This document shows positions 37,166-48,748 of a stretch of DNA of 64,000 nucleotides, piece after piece (the first letter of the stretch is position 1; each line of letters begins with the position of its first letter). This DNA comes from Anodontia alba. Its lineage: Eukaryota; Mollusca; Bivalvia; Lucinida; Lucinidae. Position numbers and translations under genes: made by a program. Below the pieces are notes generated by a model that saw only the letters and a list, made by a program, of their open reading frames with translations, was not told the DNA's origin and made no database searches. The stretch spans positions 89,210,399-89,274,398 of the forward strand of contig OZ024828.1 of NCBI GenBank assembly GCA_964016985.1, read 5' to 3'.

Positions 37166-37711
37166 CCAATAAACATACAGCAAGTTCCTTTACCTTTACA
37201 AAGCATTTATATTTGCTATTATTTCTGAATATGTACACTCACAAATTCAAAGTATTTGCAAATAGTGTGTATCCTGTACAAATTATCACATCAGAAGTAA
37301 CTATTAGATGATTTTGACAAAAATTAAAAAAATAAATAAATAAAAGAACACACAAAAATAAAATCAGTACACCTATTATTGTTTTCACTTATTTGGTCAC
37401 ATGTCATACTATCTTTGCATCTTTTTACTTTGCCCTGTTTCAATATTTCCATAATATCAATTAAAATACACTAAATTTAGAAATGGCGGGTTGGTTGGGG
37501 GGATTTGCCATCTCCTCTGATGGCAATTTTTTTTTCTTTCAAAGACGACAATGCAGCATCATTTTATGACCATGCCCTATATTTCATGGTCCAGTGATTT
37601 CTGTAATTTTTTTATTCACCTTAGTATTTAGCTCCGTTTCTAATAAATCCTATGACTTAGACCATTAAACCTGACAACTTCTTCCTTTACAGGGATTCAA
37701 ACAGGGTAGTT

Positions 37712-37855
37712 CTCAGTTTCTGGCAAAAAGAATGTACATGTACATAAATACTGGTTAACTGCTTAGAGGACTAAGCCTGCCCGGGAAAAATGTAGTTAGG
37801 CAAACTGACAGGCACGACATGACCCTAATTGGTTGACAAAGCCGTAAAACCTCAC
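37712..37855 (+). mobile_element. SINE fragment (body and tail)
   Basis: GTTTCTGGCAAAAAGAATGT ... GAGGACTAAGCCTGCC ... GACATGACCCTAATTGG ... AAACCTCACCAA matches the body of the SINE at 36705-37010, lacking the tRNA head. Confidence 0.7.
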
Positions 37856-37859
37856 CAAT

Positions 37860-38030
37860 AAAGCCTGATTTTTCAGATTATTCTTGGAAATAATGTTTTC
37901 TTCCAGATAATGACCAAAAATGGACAAATATCAAACTTTCATACTTGACCATATCAGCCTGTTAACTCTTATCCTGCTTGTAAAGTTTCCAATCTGGACT
38001 TTGGAAGGAGGTACTCTTACCCAGGCCAGT
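37860..38030 (+). repeat. Dispersed repeat (TTTTCTTCCAGA family)
   Basis: TTTTCTTCCAGATAATGACC ... AACTTTCATACTTGAC ... TTAACTCTTATCCTGCTT is closely matched at 42166-42315. It is downstream of and contiguous with the SINE fragment. Confidence 0.6.
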
Positions 38031-38289
38031 CACCGGGTAGTGGAAAGTGGTCTGGCAGAGGTTAGTGGTGAGTGCTGAGAGTGGGAAGAGCACAAGAGGG
38101 GGGTTCCCCTCTCGTAAGCGGGGTTCGGAAGATCTCCTTCGAGAAAATTGTTCAATTATCAACGCCTGTAAGTACGTGTTAATGCATTTTGGAAGCTTTT
38201 GGGGGGCCAAAATTTCAGTCATTTTGGCCAAGAATTTAGCCAGTTTAACATAAACAGAATAAACACAAGACTTTGGCAAATCTTTAACA

Positions 38290-38567
38290 CATTACGAAAA
38301 CATGCCTATTCAAATATATAGAAAATTTTATCTCCAAAAACTGAAAATTTTCAGATAAAAAACTCCGATATTGTTCATATTTCTGCACAAAACATAGATT
38401 GTGGGTACTCGTTAGAACCACCTCAGTGAGGCGGTTCTAACGGATATCCACAATCTATGTTTTGAGCAGAAATAAGAAAAATAATGTATACCCCTGTAAA
38501 CTCCGGTTTTACTATACAAAAGTGGGGTTTAAGGGGGTCAAAATTATATAGGTATGTTTTCGTGATG
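38290..38567. mobile_element. MITE with CATNACGAAAAC ends around a GTGGGTACTC palindrome (copy 1)
   Basis: Terminal inverted repeats CATTACGAAAACATGCCTAT and ATAGGTATGTTTTCGTGATG enclose a central GTGGGTACTCGTTAGAACC palindrome. Full copies lie at 54780-55053 (same orientation) and 55855-56132 (opposite). Confidence 0.8.
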
Positions 38568-39106
38568 AACTATTTCGACCCCTCTGCGGGTCTCATCAAG
38601 GGTTGGCATCAAGCTTAATGTCTGCATTTAATGCAAAGATTAAACCAGATACAGATATCCCCATTATAGTTTTTTTTTTCTTTGTTTTTTTTTAATGTAT
38701 TTATTTATTTTTTTAATAGTTTTTTTTTTCTGTTTTTTTTTTTTTTTTTTTTTTTTTTTTAGTTTGTTTTATGTATATAAAGATAGAACATGGAACTTTT
38801 ATGTATATAAAGATAGAACATGGAACTATTAACATTGTACATACATGAACATAAAATGAACATTAAATGACTGAATTAGTATGTATAAATACCGTGGTAT
38901 ATGAAAACAAGTAGGTATATCTGACGGTACGTAGCTGCTGTGTCTCAGCATTACCTCATCTGCAGTTCTATAATACTGCAGATGCATGCATAACCTGCCG
39001 ACCGACATGTTTTTTGATTTAGAATAATTAGAAAAATAGATTAAGGGTATTTAAACTTTCTTCTATGGCGCGCTTCTATACATTCTGGATAAAAGCTCAA
39101 CGAGTT

Positions 39107-40215
39107 GAGTGTAGGACAGAATCCCCCTCGGACAAAATCCCCTCTGCTCATTTTTTGCATAGGTGGACGAAATCCCCTTCATGTTTTTTACAAGGTGGAC
39201 ATAATCCCCTTTGAAACTTTTTACAGGATGGACATAATCCCCCTCGTGATTTATACAAGGTGGACAAAATTTTGAATCGTGTTTTATCCAAAACCATTTT
39301 AAAACGGACAGTTTCTAAATATATGGTTAATGTGGATTTGTTAAGGATTCTGGGCTTCAAGTTTCCCTGGTTTTTGAAGAAATCAAATATTTGCAGTATC
39401 CTCCATACCTTTATGTATGCGATTCTACTTTTAATTTTTATTCTTCTTTATACCTACGTATTTCTTCATAAACCAGTAATTGCTGCCCATTATCTTCAAC
39501 AGGAATGATATGATGCTGAGAATTAAAACAACGAATATTTTCTATGATTTATTAAGCTATTCCATCCAATTAATTTATATACATGAAAGGTGTAGCAAAT
39601 ATACAACAATGATCCTAAGTGTAATTAACAGTGCAGACCCTGATCAGATCTGATCAGGATCTTCAGTTTGCTGTTTCATCTAAATTGGATTACTGCAATG
39701 TGAAATTACTCTTTTTTAATATTCTGAAATAATTACAGTGGCTGTTTGGATCTGTCTGAAATTTTGGATTTTTAAGTTTATTAAATTTATTTATCAGTGA
39801 TTATGAAGTTTGTATGATGGTACAGGTAATCAAACATTTTTTTTGATAATTAGCGTATTCAATCATTTAATAATTATAAAAGAGTAGTTACATATTTTTA
39901 TCACTTGAGGTGAAATTAATCAGTTTGTTTTCAAACATAATTATCAAGTGCAGTCCTTAATTTTCTTTGATTTTCTTTAATCACCATCTTTAAAAATATT
40001 GATAATCAATTAATTTTGAAATTAAGGGGATTTTGTCCATCTTATGGAGGGGATTTTGTCCACCTTGTGAAAATCACGAGGGGGATTATGTCCATCCTGT
40101 AAAAAGTTTCAAAGGGGATTATGTCCACCTTGTAAAAAACACGAAGGGGATTTCGTCCACCTATGCAAAAATGAGCAGAGGGGATTTTGTCCGGAGGGGA
40201 TATTGTCCGGCTTCC
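39107..40215. mobile_element. Probable Mutator-like non-autonomous element, 9-bp target duplication
   Basis: CAACGAGTT flanks both sides (39098-39106 and 40216-40224). The inverted arms, about 165 bp each, consist of five or six spaced copies of GGACAAAATCCCCTY or its complement (39116-39270 and 40020-40210) in the same order on both sides. The unique centre has no transposase; a hydrophobic open frame at 39260-39508 is not recognised. Long TIRs and a 9-bp duplication are hallmarks of Mutator-type elements. Confidence 0.7.
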
Positions 40216-40237
40216 CAACGAGTTTATCGTGTCTTTG

Positions 40238-40432
40238 ATGTTTCGTGTTTCCTACATATATTTGATTTGTATGCAAGCTGAGCATTTTGCTAAAGAAGCC
40301 GGGATGGAGCAGCCGGGCATTATTTTCTTTGTCATGCATGAGGATTCGGAGTCCATATGCATGACACATGAAGAATACAAAGAGTGGATGGCTGCTAGCT
40401 CCCGGTTTGTTTTGCAATATACTACCCTGTAA
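40238..40432 (+). CDS. Small unassigned ORF or 3' exon (64 residues)
   Basis: An ATG frame of 64 codons: a hydrophobic start (MFRVSYIYLICM) then AEHFAKEAGMEQPGIIFFVM, an acidic turn, THEEYKEWMAASSRFVLQ and a stop at 40430-40432. Base composition is less AT-biased than its surroundings, and AATAAA follows at 40532-40537. An AG at about 40275-40276 (TATGCAAG) could make the part from AEHF onward a terminal exon. I do not recognise the protein. The frame is also open upstream through the right arm of the element at 39107-40215, which sits 22 bases before the ATG. Confidence 0.35.
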   Translation: MFRVSYIYLICMQAEHFAKEAGMEQPGIIFFVMHEDSESICMTHEEYKEWMAASSRFVLQYTTL

Positions 40433-41146
40433 AAAAAGGTAAGATGCGGACGTCAGTCTATTCTATTTGATATATGCATGTGAACGTCCCAAATGCCATC
40501 TGCGTATGTCCTGGGAAGAACGTTTATCTAAAATAAAGTTTTTGTTTTGTTCTGTTCTGATATAGCATCTATTAATACTAACCTTTTAAAGGTAGTGAAT
40601 TAAATCAAACAGGTGTCATGATAACGATTGTAGTGTTGGGCACGACGTGTGACTGTTTTAATTTCACACCTTGGACAGGCTTACAGGTGAAGTGAGCTAC
40701 GAGCGTTATTATTGATAATTGCATTAAACAAAACAAGCATTAAATGCGGCACTTTTGCTAATGGGATTAAACAATTTCACAGGTAAACACAACAGAAAAG
40801 GCCGAAAAAAAAAAAAAAAAAAAAGTGGTACTGCCGAAAGCAAAAAAGTGGTCCGGCGACGACGGCCTTGCTCTTACCTGAGCACAAGTCATTTTCCTCG
40901 TTTTTCATCAATTTACTACACGCTCGCACATTGTGACATACTGGCAAACTATTAATGTAATAGTGGTGATCATGTGACTGTCACATGATAACGAGTCACT
41001 TTACAAACCAGTGTTTGCTTCACATACTTATGAAAAAGAAAAAGAAAACTCAAAGAGACAGCAAATTTGTACGTAGAGTCAGTGGAATTTATAGTGTTTT
41101 AATTTCATCTTAATTGTGTAAAGACGCCTTACATTTGCAAGCGCCG

Positions 41147-41181
<35 letters not shown>
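41147..41181. repeat. Homopolymer of 35 C
   Basis: An uninterrupted run of C, poly(G) on the other strand. Its length is likely unstable and error-prone. Confidence 0.95.
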
Positions 41182-41182
<1 letters not shown>

Positions 41183-42716
41183 TCAGCGCATTTTATTGAT
41201 TTGACTTTTATTGTTTATGTGCTCAAGAAGAACTTTTAAATAATGACGGTTTACCAGAAAGTTCTACTGGGTGTCCCAATCCTGGGAGTTTATACAAAAA
41301 AGGTAAGAGAAAAGTCCAGGGAGTGCCACAATCACAAACCGCAGCCCATCCCAGACACCAAGAGGAAGAGGAAACAGACAAAACCAAACAAGCGCAAATC
41401 GAACGAACATACGAAAAGCACTAAGATTAACTCTCTCTTCCCCAAGCGAGGTAATCGCAATGCTAAAAGAACTGAAAAACACAAGAACAGAATAACACAA
41501 GGTAAGACATAAAACATATCGCATCGTAGAATAAACCACAAAGCAACAAACGGTCAGTAGAGTAAACCACCCGGGGTTTAAAGCACTTTTACGGCCAGCC
41601 AACTTCACCCTGGGTCCCGATGCTACTCTTAATATACGGAAATACATAAAAATTCGGTTCATAGAAAGTCTCTCAACTCAGTGCATCAAAGCGAAGACAT
41701 AAAAATCTAATCACTGTGATAAACAAAGACGAGTACTCACTGTGTGCCAGAGTAAATGAAAACCAATAGTTGAACCACGGCGGGCCAAGCCAAAGACAAG
41801 AAGAAGACTAGCGCCAGATATGGACGTTGCAGGAAAGATTTGACAACTTGCGGTGATACGTCTATCATTTATGTGCATTTATCACTGGAAGTTGCTTAAA
41901 TAGAGTTCGTGCGGTTGACCGGACAGGGATGAGACTTAAAAAAAAAAAAAAAACGAAAAACAGAATGGCAAAATTTAAAGATGATTTTGGAGAATTATTT
42001 CACTGATTTGCCTTGAATACGGTCAAACGAAGGTTTGAGGTAAAGTACTTTCCCTCCCCATGTCACACAACTTAGAACTGAAGGATGGGCTTTGTTTCTT
42101 GAGGACCGGAGGTGCTCTGAAATAGGTCTAACCACTGAAAGCGTATATATAACGGGTAGTAAAAGATCGGATTTTGGAGATTTATCTTTGAAATGGCGTT
42201 TTCTTCCAGAAAATGACCAAAAATCGAACTTTCATACTCGACAATGTAACTGTTAACCCTTATCCCGCTTCGACAGTTTCTGGTAAGGACCTTAGGAAGG
42301 GGCACTCTTACCTGAGCACATGTTATTTTCCTCGTTTTCCATCAATGTACTTTACACTCGCAAACGTTTTGTATCAATGGACTGGCTAATTATTAGCATA
42401 GTAGTTAAGAAATGAAGGTATTTTTTTAAACGTTCATTGAAGTATGAACAACATCGGGTCATGATCAAAGTAAGTGAAACCCGAAGGGGTTCATGTAAAA
42501 CTTTGCTTGCGACAGAGTGTCGTTAAATTAATTGTCTTTATTACAATCAACCCTCTTTAAACCGACACTCGATACAACGACAAATTCGTTATAATGACAT
42601 TTGAATGTCACGAAACCTTCGCTCAAGAGGTGACAGTTAATGAGAAATTATGCAAGAATATTGCATTAAAACTTCAAGCAACATATGTTTGAGGCGATCC
42701 TTTAGGAGCAGTCTGA

Positions 42717-43040
42717 TCTGGGTACACACTGTTTGCCTGTATGCAAAAATAGGTTTGAAAAGTTTGCAAGAATATTCAGCAAACGACATAAACAGACGAC
42801 ATTTTCAGATGCAGGTTTTCTTGGTCTGGGTACACACTGTTTGCCTGTATGCAAAAATAGGTTTGAAAAGTTTGCAAGAATATTCAGCAGACGACATAAA
42901 CAGACGACATTTTCAGATGTAGGTTTTCTTGGTCTGGGTACACACTGTTTACCTGTATGCAAAAATAGGTTTGAAAAGTTTGCAAGAATATTCAGCAGAC
43001 GACATAAACAGACGACATTTTCAGATGCAGGTTTTCTTGG
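42717..43040 (+). repeat. 108-bp tandem repeat x3
   Basis: Three units start with TCTGGGTACACACTGTTT at 42717, 42825 and 42933 and differ at only a few bases. The period of 108 is divisible by three, so open frames pass through on both strands; these are probably a by-product. The unit contains CACTGTTTGCCTGTATGC, related to the GCAAACAGTG hairpins. Confidence 0.85.
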
Positions 43041-44085
43041 CGTTTTAAGGGTTAACAGTTATGCAGTACGCAAGCAGGATTTCATGATGTATTCGGGTCA
43101 ACTTCTCGAGGTCAGCTTGCGCATCTGCACACTCTGATCAGGACATTCTCTGTTCCTCGATATATTCTTTAGTGTCCAATGGTTCTGTAAACGTGCTGTG
43201 ATGAGACTGCGTTAATGCGCAGGTTGATTGGAGGATTTGCTGCCCCACATGTCATAAGGGCCGTTATATCTCGTGTAGAACATCACATAAAATACTCGCG
43301 GAATCAAGCGGGTTTTAGGGATAACGTCCCCAGCGAATAAGACACGTTTTGTTTGATTAAGAATCAGATCAACAATAGATTTATTAAATATGAAGAAACC
43401 ACGAAGTTCATTAAAATGTCAGATTTGAAAAGGATTTTGCACGATAAGTCATTTATGAAAGCATTGACAGTATATGAAATTCCTGCACAAACTGTCTGTT
43501 CTGTTGACAGAAGATAAACATGGCTTTGTTGTGCATCTGGAAACAACAACAAGAATTTAAAAATATTGATAACATATGAAAAAAACAACAACAAACTAAT
43601 GACGTTTGATAACAGCTACCAAGTATGAGCAAAAACATCGCGCTACTTCTGTGAACTTAACTTAAGAGCTGAATTTGAAAATAACGGTAAGTTTAGGTCC
43701 TTAAGTTTCTATTACACAAGTCTTTTTCTTTTAATTTCTTGTTCTTGTTCTTTTTCTTTTTATTCTTGAAGGATTAACAAATGCAGGTGTTTGCTGAGTC
43801 GTTTATTTTTGTTTATTATAGCCTGAGCATTTTGTTTGATAACAGCCATAGTTATTATTTACATTTTCATTGTTTATCGTAATGAAAGTAAGATGAAAAG
43901 AAAACTTCGTGAAAATGTATCAGAGATAAAAGATCTTGGCAATGCATGCATTTTGATTCAAATTTGATCAAAATCGGATGAACTGTAAAAAGTTATTGAG
44001 GTTTGAAGATTTTAAAATTACTCTTAATGGTGTCGCCATTTTCAGTACTATTTATTAAAGCATTATGATGTCAAAGGGCCTTTAA

Positions 44086-44454
44086 TTAAAGGCTCCACAT
44101 TCCTCAAAAATAGACATTTTATTATCCAAGAACGGTTTTATAAATTCACATATGGTACTAACACTATCATAAAATGTGGCACCTGACAGCCTGTGAAATT
44201 TCAGTGAGTCTCTCGTTCTTGAAATGAAAGGATTTTTTGAATCGATCTCTGAATTAATGTTGGCAACATTAATTCAGAGATACGTTAAAAATCATTTCAT
44301 TTTTGATCCAGTTCAAAACTGAGAGACTAACTGAAATTTTACAGGCTGTCAGGTGCCACGTTCTATGATTGTATTAATACCATATGTCAATTTATTTAAC
44401 CTTTCTTGAAGAAGATAATAAAATGTCTATTTTTGAAGAATATGCAGCCTTTAA
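44086..44454. mobile_element. 369-bp foldback flanked by ~55-bp direct repeats
   Basis: Arms TTAAAGGCTCCACATTC... and ...GCAGCCTTTAA are complementary over about 170 bp with a centre near ATTAATGTTGGCAACATTAAT. The flanks 44028-44085 and 44455-44515 are direct repeats (TTTTCAGTACTATTTATTAA, TTATGATGTCAA). A partial copy of the right arm is fused to another MITE at 56140-56335. Confidence 0.7.
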
Positions 44455-44950
44455 GGTTGTCGCTATTTTCAGTACTATTTATTAAAGCGTTATGATGTCA
44501 ACAAGCCTTTGAATTAGCATGCAAAACCTAAATAAACAAAATTTACCGAAACATTACACCTCTATTTTTTGTGTATGTAGCCTCCTTTCTAGGTCTATTG
44601 ATTTTGGCTATAATCACACTATTTTTTGTCAGAAAGGAGATTTTTATTCAATATTTAAAATATTTAGAACCTCATGTAATGGTGGTACCCATGACAATAA
44701 TTTTGAAGTCTTTAACTGATATCAAATCCTTAGTTTTTATCTATTTGGATCAAATTTGCACCAAAATGCATGGTTTGTCAACATTTTTCATCTCCGATGC
44801 ATTCTACTCCAACGCTGATTTTTATATTTACGTTTTTGATTTGCATGTTTCGAAATCCAGCGTGCCATCCCGTTCTGAAAATATTATTAACAATCATATT
44901 CCAATTTATTTTTGTGAAATATTTTAATCTACGGGTAGATTAAAATATTT

Positions 44951-44957
44951 CACACAC

Positions 44958-45016
<59 letters not shown>
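44951..45016. repeat. (CA)n microsatellite
   Basis: CA dinucleotides with one CG interruption. Confidence 0.95.
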
Positions 45017-45018
<2 letters not shown>

Positions 45019-45026
45019 TGCCTTTA

Positions 45027-45273
45027 CCCCGCCAAAGTCAGCAACATTCTTTCGTGGAAATAGATCATGAAATATTTTCTACAGTCATTCTCCCCCTTTC
45101 GCTGATTAAAGAAGGGCAGTTGTCAGTTTCTGGTGAAAGAATGTGCACAATACTGGTTAACCGCTTAGAGGACTAAACCTGTCCAGTAAAAGTGTGGTTA
45201 GGTAAACTGGTCGCGCTCGATATGACTCCACTGGGTTGGCTGGGCCGTAAAACCTCAACACAAACAAACAAAT
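45027..45273 (+). mobile_element. SINE, 5'-truncated copy
   Basis: Starts inside the head (CCCCGCCAAAGTCAGCAACA), then the same body and CTCAACACAAACAAACAAAT tail as 36705-37010. It follows directly on a (CA)n tract. Confidence 0.75.
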
Positions 45274-45429
45274 ACAAATGACTTTCGAATACTGTTTGTT
45301 TGGTGTTTTTTTTTTCTTGTGCTCTGGTTCGGGGTCGCCATTGAACTGTTTGCTTTGTTTCATCACAGTGTTTGTAATTATGTGTGTTTCACTGTGATGT
45401 TTCACTGATGAGAAAGAGGATCGAACATA

Positions 45430-45771
45430 CAGTTGACTCTCGCTGTCTCGACCTCGCTTATCTCGAATAACCGCTTATCTCGAATAACCACTTATCTCGA
45501 AGTGAAAATCTTGTCCCTGCCTAAACATGAAAATCTAACAACAGGTAAAAAATATTGTGGAAAAGAGGAGAAATTGCTCCATAGGAGCAATTTCTCCTCT
45601 TTTCCACAATATCAATATATCTCTAACTTCAAGAATTAAATTACATATAAATTTGTTAAGTGTGGTAAATTGAATTATTTTTTCCTCAATTCTGCAAATC
45701 TGATATGTCGAGGTACGGATATCTCGAAGTATTTCAGAGAGTCCCTTGGAATTCGAGATAACGAGTCGACT
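45430..45771. mobile_element. Pogo/Tc1-like MITE, copy B
   Basis: Reverse orientation relative to 32651. CAGTTGACTCTCGCTGTCTC begins it; the right end is ACGAGTCGAC followed by TA, slightly shortened. The central GGAAAAGAGGAGAAATTGC hairpin is intact. Confidence 0.75.
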
Positions 45772-46011
45772 ATGTGATTTTGAACTGCATCAGTATTAAG
45801 AGTGGATAGCCCCCAGTCCATCCCAGTTTTCTACCAACTGTTCCAAGGTGGTGACTGTTGCAGTTCTTCTTTGTGCGTCTATGGTTTCATATGTAGTGTT
45901 TCTTTTGTCATTATTTGATCCTCATCTCTCCTTCTTTTGGTGCCTCGGGAAGGCTGTGCTTCTTGATTGTGGCATTTCCTGGGTATCTTCACTGATATTT
46001 TTAGAAATCAG

Positions 46012-46253
46012 GGCCCGGTTGTTCAAAACTAACGAAGTCGTTTGTTAACGATTCGTTAAAATTTTAATTGAGTGATACGCAAATATGCTAAATTTTTTTG
46101 TTGAAAAAATGTGAGTAGCTTTTGCAGTGCAAAAGCTACTCACATTTTTTCAGCAAAAAATATCAGAATATTGTATATTAAATCTGCTAAAACATTTAAA
46201 GAAATGACCCTTAACGAGCTCGTTAAGCTAACAACGCTTTGAACAACTGGGCC
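46012..46253. mobile_element. 242-bp MITE family, copy 3
   Basis: GGCCCGGTTGTTCAAA ... TTTGAACAACTGGGCC with CAG at 46009-46011 and CTG at 46254-46256. The internal hairpin TGAGTAGCTTTTGCA is perfect. Confidence 0.75.
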
Positions 46254-46743
46254 CTGGTTTGAAATTTGTTTTATAACCAACCGTCTTGTGTTACTTATAC
46301 TCGTATGTCGTTTTTCATATTTCTATGGCAAAGTATAGCCAAACAGTATTGACCTGATACCCAGGACTGCTCTAGAAATTTTCAAGTCTAAATCTGCAAG
46401 TAATCAAGTAGCAAAAAATGGAAGGATAAAATGTCACTGTTTATATCTTTTTTAAGCACTTGATATATTGAACTGAACGGAGAGAACCCAGCGGGTACAT
46501 GGTGTTTATACAACGTCGCATCCATGTCAGTACAACACAATGACTTTGCATCGACTTTGTCTCAATGTTGTGTGCCCCTGAGGAGAACAAAAAAGATGCT
46601 TTTTTACTGACCATTACATCGCACTTTTGATTCCTTATCCTGTGCAACCTTGTTTTATTTATGAGGCATGTCATGAGGAAATATGTCTTCAGGGTATGTG
46701 CGAACAGTGAAGAGCCAGCTGAACCAGTGAAGTCACACAATCA

Positions 46744-46995
46744 TCTGGGTCGCACCATGCAAAAACGTATCTTCGGGCATATGCGGACAGCGAAGGCCCA
46801 GATCAGCATGCGCATCCGCACAGTGTGATCAGGGGCTCCATGTCCGCTAGCAGAATCATTGGATATTACAGAATGTATGAATGGAGAGCAAAGGCCCGGA
46901 TGTTACTTTGGGCGTGCGCAGTATGATCCGAATCTGCGTATTTGGCGCATGTTCGAAGGCACTTTTTCGCTTGACGCGGTCCATCTGATAAATGC
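46744..46995 (+). repeat. Dispersed repeat X, uninterrupted copy
   Basis: CATGCAAAAACGTATCTTCG ... GCAGAATCATTGGATATTAC ... TTCGCTTGACGCGGTCCATC. It serves as the empty-site reference for insertions at 32651 and 11169. Confidence 0.7.
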
Positions 46996-47079
46996 CCTTG
47001 TTAGAGTATATATCTATTTATTATATACAAAGTAATGAAATATAGAGAATTATTAATGAAATAAAATGCATATTTTCAC

Positions 47080-47137
47080 TAGTGAAATATAAGTTTTATA
47101 TTTTCACTAGTGAAAATATAAAACTTATATTTTCACT
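47080..47137. repeat. 58-bp palindrome
   Basis: AGTGAAATATAAGTTTTATA...CACTAGTG...: a near-perfect inverted repeat centred on CACTAGTG at about 47108. The surrounding DNA is AT-rich. Confidence 0.75.
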
Positions 47138-47428
47138 CCTCTGAGCAGTGAAAAATATAAGATCTGGATCTACTTTTTTCTTATTTACATTAATGTTTTC
47201 ATTACACTAGATGAAAATTTTTATGGTATTCACTGAAAAAGAGTAAATTTTCTTTTTATTTTATTTTTACACGCCAATGCGCGTTTCTGACGTCATATCT
47301 AACGTCACCAAACAAAACAAAACATGACCGTCATGGCGCCAAGGGACAAAACTGCGTGTCAGACTTTCCCTTGCAAATGCAAGATTTGCATCTCTTCTAT
47401 CGAAAGTGATGTATATAATAAAAAGAAA

Positions 47429-47577
47429 ATTCAAATGTTTGTCGTGAATATGACTTTTATTTCATCTCGTGAAGTGAAAAAATGTATATTTCATTCGTGC
47501 CTTCGGCACTCATGAAATATACATTTTCTCACTTCACTCGATGAAATAAAAGTCATATTCACTCCAAACATTTGAAT
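47429..47577. repeat. 149-bp foldback
   Basis: ATTCAAATGTTTG ... GTGCCTTCGGCAC ... CAAACATTTGAAT; arms of about 65 bp with few mismatches. Confidence 0.8.
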
Positions 47578-47622
47578 ATCCTCTATATATTATACAATTA
47601 TTTCATGCCTGTTTGTGAAATT

Positions 47623-47737
47623 GTCAAAACTGCTGCCCGAGGTGCCGTTGACAGCTCGATGCACTATTGCCCGAAGCCGGAGGCCGAGGGCAATAGTACA
47701 TCGAGCTGTCCACGGTACCGAGGGCAGTAGTTTTGAC
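47623..47737. repeat. 115-bp GC-rich foldback
   Basis: GTCAAAACTGCTGCCCGAGG pairs with CCGAGGGCAGTAGTTTTGAC around CTATTGCCC...GGGCAATAG. The short text TAGTCAAAACTATTG recurs directly at 47890-47904 and 47950-47964, so arms of this element are scattered downstream. Confidence 0.75.
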
Positions 47738-48681
47738 TATTCCACCAAAACAGCCTCGAAATAATTGTTTTCTTACTGAACTACTGCTTAAACATTATTG
47801 ATTTAGCCAATGAACGCTGTTTTAATTGACGCGACGATGTCGGCACGTCAACGTCATTCCCGTGAAAGTTGACGTCACCAACCGTGGTATAGTCAAAACT
47901 ATTGCCCAGCGCAATTGGGTTTAAATGGGTGACGTCATCAAATGTGGTATAGTCAAAACTATTGGACGGCTGGTGACGTCAACGTTGAGTGATTTCGTTG
48001 ACGTAGCTGCGGCGCGCGCCAATTAAGTAATAAACAGTCTAAATAGACAAAACTATTGCAATGAGCTGTATATAGTAGGTTGGGTAATAATCTTGAATAT
48101 CTAACGATTTTGTATATGGGCAGCGGAGCCCAAAGGCTCGTGTTTTCCGAATGTCCTCGGAAGGCACACTTTTACACGTCGAGGCTCTTATCATCTTATT
48201 CTCAAGGTGCCTGGATAAATTTGGTAGATTCTACATCATTTTTACAAGGGAAACGACTTTCATGGTTTCCTGTTTGCTTTTCTGCACACCAACCCCATCT
48301 GAAAAGGGTTTTACTCTAAAAGGAAGAATTTGTCTCTAAGGGAAGTAAACTCTTTCCTTTTAGATTTTTTTTTTACAGAAAGAAACAACAGTTTTGATTG
48401 AGCTACACCCCCCTCCCTTGAAATTGTACCCATTCCCTTTAAGTATCAAGACCTTTTCCTTTTAGAGAAGACCCCTTTTCAGAAGGAGATTGGTGTATAG
48501 GAAAGCAAACAAAGTCTGAATTATCTCCCTTGTAAAAATGGTTAGGGAGGGAGGGGGAAAGTACCAAATGTAAATTAACAGACATGGACCCTTGTAATGG
48601 AGGTTAAATCAGGTTGTCGAGAGGAGTAGACATCTAGTTTACTTAACTCTTTCAACCCTGCAGATCAAAACATACTTCTTT

Positions 48682-48748
48682 GCAAACAATGTAGGTTCTG
48701 ATGAGACGGCTCGTAACAAGCCGTCTCATCAGACTCTACATTGTTTGC
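48682..48748. repeat. Hairpin of the GCAAACAATG family
   Basis: GCAAACAATGTAGGTTCTGA and TCAGACTCTACATTGTTTGC enclose GACGGCTCGTAACAAGCCGTC. Confidence 0.75.

Larger units (their letters stand above)
47288..47981. promoter_or_regulatory. Cluster of four TGACGTCA (CRE) motifs
   Basis: Perfect 8-base palindromes lie at 47288-47295, 47870-47877, 47930-47937 and 47974-47981. TGACGTCA is the CREB/ATF site. They lie about 1-1.6 kb before the first recognised exon of the sushi-domain gene and could belong to its promoter, but the last two sit in repeated text, so a repeat origin is equally possible. Confidence 0.35.

Noticed and set aside
40875..42415. Direct repeats 1.4 kb apart (TTACCTGAGCACA...TTTTCCTCG) considered as LTRs
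   Set aside because: Only about 100 bp long and diverged, without TG/CA ends, primer site or coding region between them.
42733..43137. 134-codon open frame with a 36-residue repeat
   Set aside because: It exists only because a 108-bp tandem repeat has a period divisible by three; similar open frames occur on the opposite strand, and there is no recognisable domain.
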